This document shows, in pieces, positions 4,893 through 5,858 of a stretch of 5,858 nucleotides of DNA (position 1 is the stretch's first letter; each line of letters opens with the position of its first letter). The position numbers and the translations under genes are program-made. Source of the DNA: an uncultured Aquimarina sp. (GTDB lineage Bacteria > Bacteroidota > Bacteroidia > Flavobacteriales > Flavobacteriaceae); the NCBI GenBank assembly GCA_937958735.1, contig CALGNG010000203.1:1-5858 (forward strand), written 5' to 3'. Under the pieces are notes generated by a model. That model was not told where the DNA came from. It did no database searches and saw only the letters and a program-made list of their open reading frames with translations.

Positions 4893-5858
4893 ATGAGAAA
4901 AATAAATTTATTTAAAGCATTAGCTTTAGGATCGCTAGTAACTATTTATAGTTGTAGTAGTGACGATGACAATAGAAATGGTCAAGAGAATCCAGAATCT
5001 GTAACAGAAGTAGAGGTAACTCCAGACACAACAGTAGAAGAAGTAACTGCGGTTAACTTTGGAGAGGCGCCTAGCAGCAGTCTAATACCTAATGCTAAGT
5101 TGTTAGATGTAATTACCGAGGATACGGTTCGTTACCATGCTGTAACCTTTAACAGTGGAGATGTAAGTTCTTACATTGTAGAGACAGCAGAAGAAGTAAT
5201 TATTGTAGATCTAGGTTTTGATAATGTTAGAGGAGGAGAAGATTCTAGCCAACTAAGAGATTATGTAGATGTTATAGGTAAGCCAATGTCTATTATTATA
5301 ACTCACAATCATCCAGATCATTTCGGCGGATCTGTTTCTTTTAAGGATATACAAATATATGCAGAGGCCTCTGTATCAGAAGCATTATCTAGTAATGAAG
5401 GTTTTACCGATTTGTACGAAGGTACGGTTATAGCTGTGGAAGAAGCGCAAGAACTTGGAGGGTTAACTTTTAACTTTGACGCATTAATAAATACCGAAAC
5501 CGCAGAAAACGGATACATTTATATTAGCGAAACAGAAGTCTTATTTGGAGGAGACCTTATTTTTAATAAATCCCACATGTTTATTAGAGAATATACCCCT
5601 AATAGTGGAGACGACGAAATAGTAAATTGGGTAAATGGTTTAGAAGACTTAAACTCTAGATTTGGGTCTTATAAGCAAGTATTTACAGGACACAATGGTA
5701 ATAGTGCCAATGTAGCAGAAACATTAGAATCTAATATAGAATACCTAAATACAGCTAGAGGTTTAATTACAGGAAGTAGGTTATTAACCGCTGGTGGTAC
5801 AGCAACAACAAACCAACAGGTAGTAGACGAATTACAATTACTATTTGCAGATTACGAA
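4893..5858 (+). CDS. Surface-type lipoprotein with metallo-beta-lactamase fold, 3' end cut by window edge
   Basis: Predicted exported metallohydrolase; substrate unknown. The ATG at 4893 opens 322 codons with no stop before the edge. Residues 1-20 form a lipoprotein signal peptide (basic RK, hydrophobic core, IYS before Cys21). The mature start C-S-S-D-D-D fits the acidic lipoprotein export signal of Bacteroidota, suggesting display on the cell surface. An acidic low-complexity linker (about 24-60) follows. The MBL domain shows the metal motif H138-N-H140-P-D142-H143 followed by FGG, then GGDLIF with D221 and FTGHNG with H267. Where most members have a third metal His before the GD motif, this protein has TETAENGY (201-208), putting E202 or E205 in that place. 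Glu ligands are known in SdsA1-type alkylsulfatases, but overall similarity to those is not evident. The start lacks a Shine-Dalgarno but gives a proper signal peptide. Class B beta-lactamase activity is not supported. Confidence 0.9.
   Translation, partial: MRKINLFKALALGSLVTIYSCSSDDDNRNGQENPESVTEVEVTPDTTVEEVTAVNFGEAPSSSLIPNAKLLDVITEDTVRYHAVTFNSGDVSSYIVETAEEVIIVDLGFDNVRGGEDSSQLRDYVDVIGKPMSIIITHNHPDHFGGSVSFKDIQIYAEASVSEALSSNEGFTDLYEGTVIAVEEAQELGGLTFNFDALINTETAENGYIYISETEVLFGGDLIFNKSHMFIREYTPNSGDDEIVNWVNGLEDLNSRFGSYKQVFTGHNGNSANVAETLESNIEYLNTARGLITGSRLLTAGGTATTNQQVVDELQLLFADYE

Noticed and set aside
5318..5518. Minus-strand open frame of 66 codons.
   Set aside because: It is antisense to the MBL-lipoprotein gene across its metal-site region, with no start signal or recognisable domain.
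4893..5858. Reading the MBL lipoprotein as a class B beta-lactamase (antibiotic resistance).
   Set aside because: The shared HxHxDH motif marks the whole fold, not the activity. The third His appears to be replaced, the class B Cys of GGC is GGD here, and the lipid anchor with acidic linker is not typical of those enzymes.

Overview
The window looks like chromosomal DNA from a member of the Bacteroidota, most likely the Flavobacteriaceae. The evidence is the low GC content, A-rich start regions that mostly lack Shine-Dalgarno sequences, a TAnnTTTG-type -7 promoter element before pgpH, a lipoprotein whose mature N-terminus (C-S-S-D-D-D) fits the Bacteroidota surface-export signal, and the family-level look of all five proteins. 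The genus cannot be told from the sequence alone.

Layout: (1) 980 to the left edge, minus strand: the first 326 codons of a thiolase (acetyl-CoA C-acyltransferase), cut by the window edge. (2) 981-1102: a divergent intergenic region with a 14-bp perfect palindrome, an 8-bp outer inverted repeat and a good -7 element facing right. (3) 1103-3148, plus: a 681-residue 7TM-HD protein of the PgpH type, predicted cyclic-di-AMP phosphodiesterase, with all expected metal ligands. (4) 3156-3743, minus: RdgB/HAM1 (dITP/XTP pyrophosphatase), convergent with pgpH across 7 bp, with a small symmetric hairpin at the junction. (5) 3744-3930: a divergent intergenic region with an unexplained hairpin at 3800-3830. 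(6) 3931-4794, plus: an AraC-family regulator. (7) 4893 to the right edge, plus: a secreted lipoprotein with a metallo-beta-lactamase fold, 322 codons seen and cut by the edge.

The left part is housekeeping: acyl-CoA metabolism, second-messenger turnover and nucleotide-pool cleaning, with no obvious functional link among the three genes. The right part looks like a small accessory module: an AraC-type regulator followed by a predicted surface-anchored MBL-fold hydrolase. The gap between them holds two exact 10-bp copies (TTTTTACAAT) 21 bp apart, two helical turns, placed just upstream of a candidate -7 element. This is the geometry expected of an AraC-type activator site. The hydrolase also appears to have Glu where most MBL enzymes have the third metal-binding His.

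No mobile element, CRISPR array, tRNA, rRNA or defence system is visible. I see no clear sign of a wholly new system; the AraC/MBL-lipoprotein pair is the best candidate for something not yet described.
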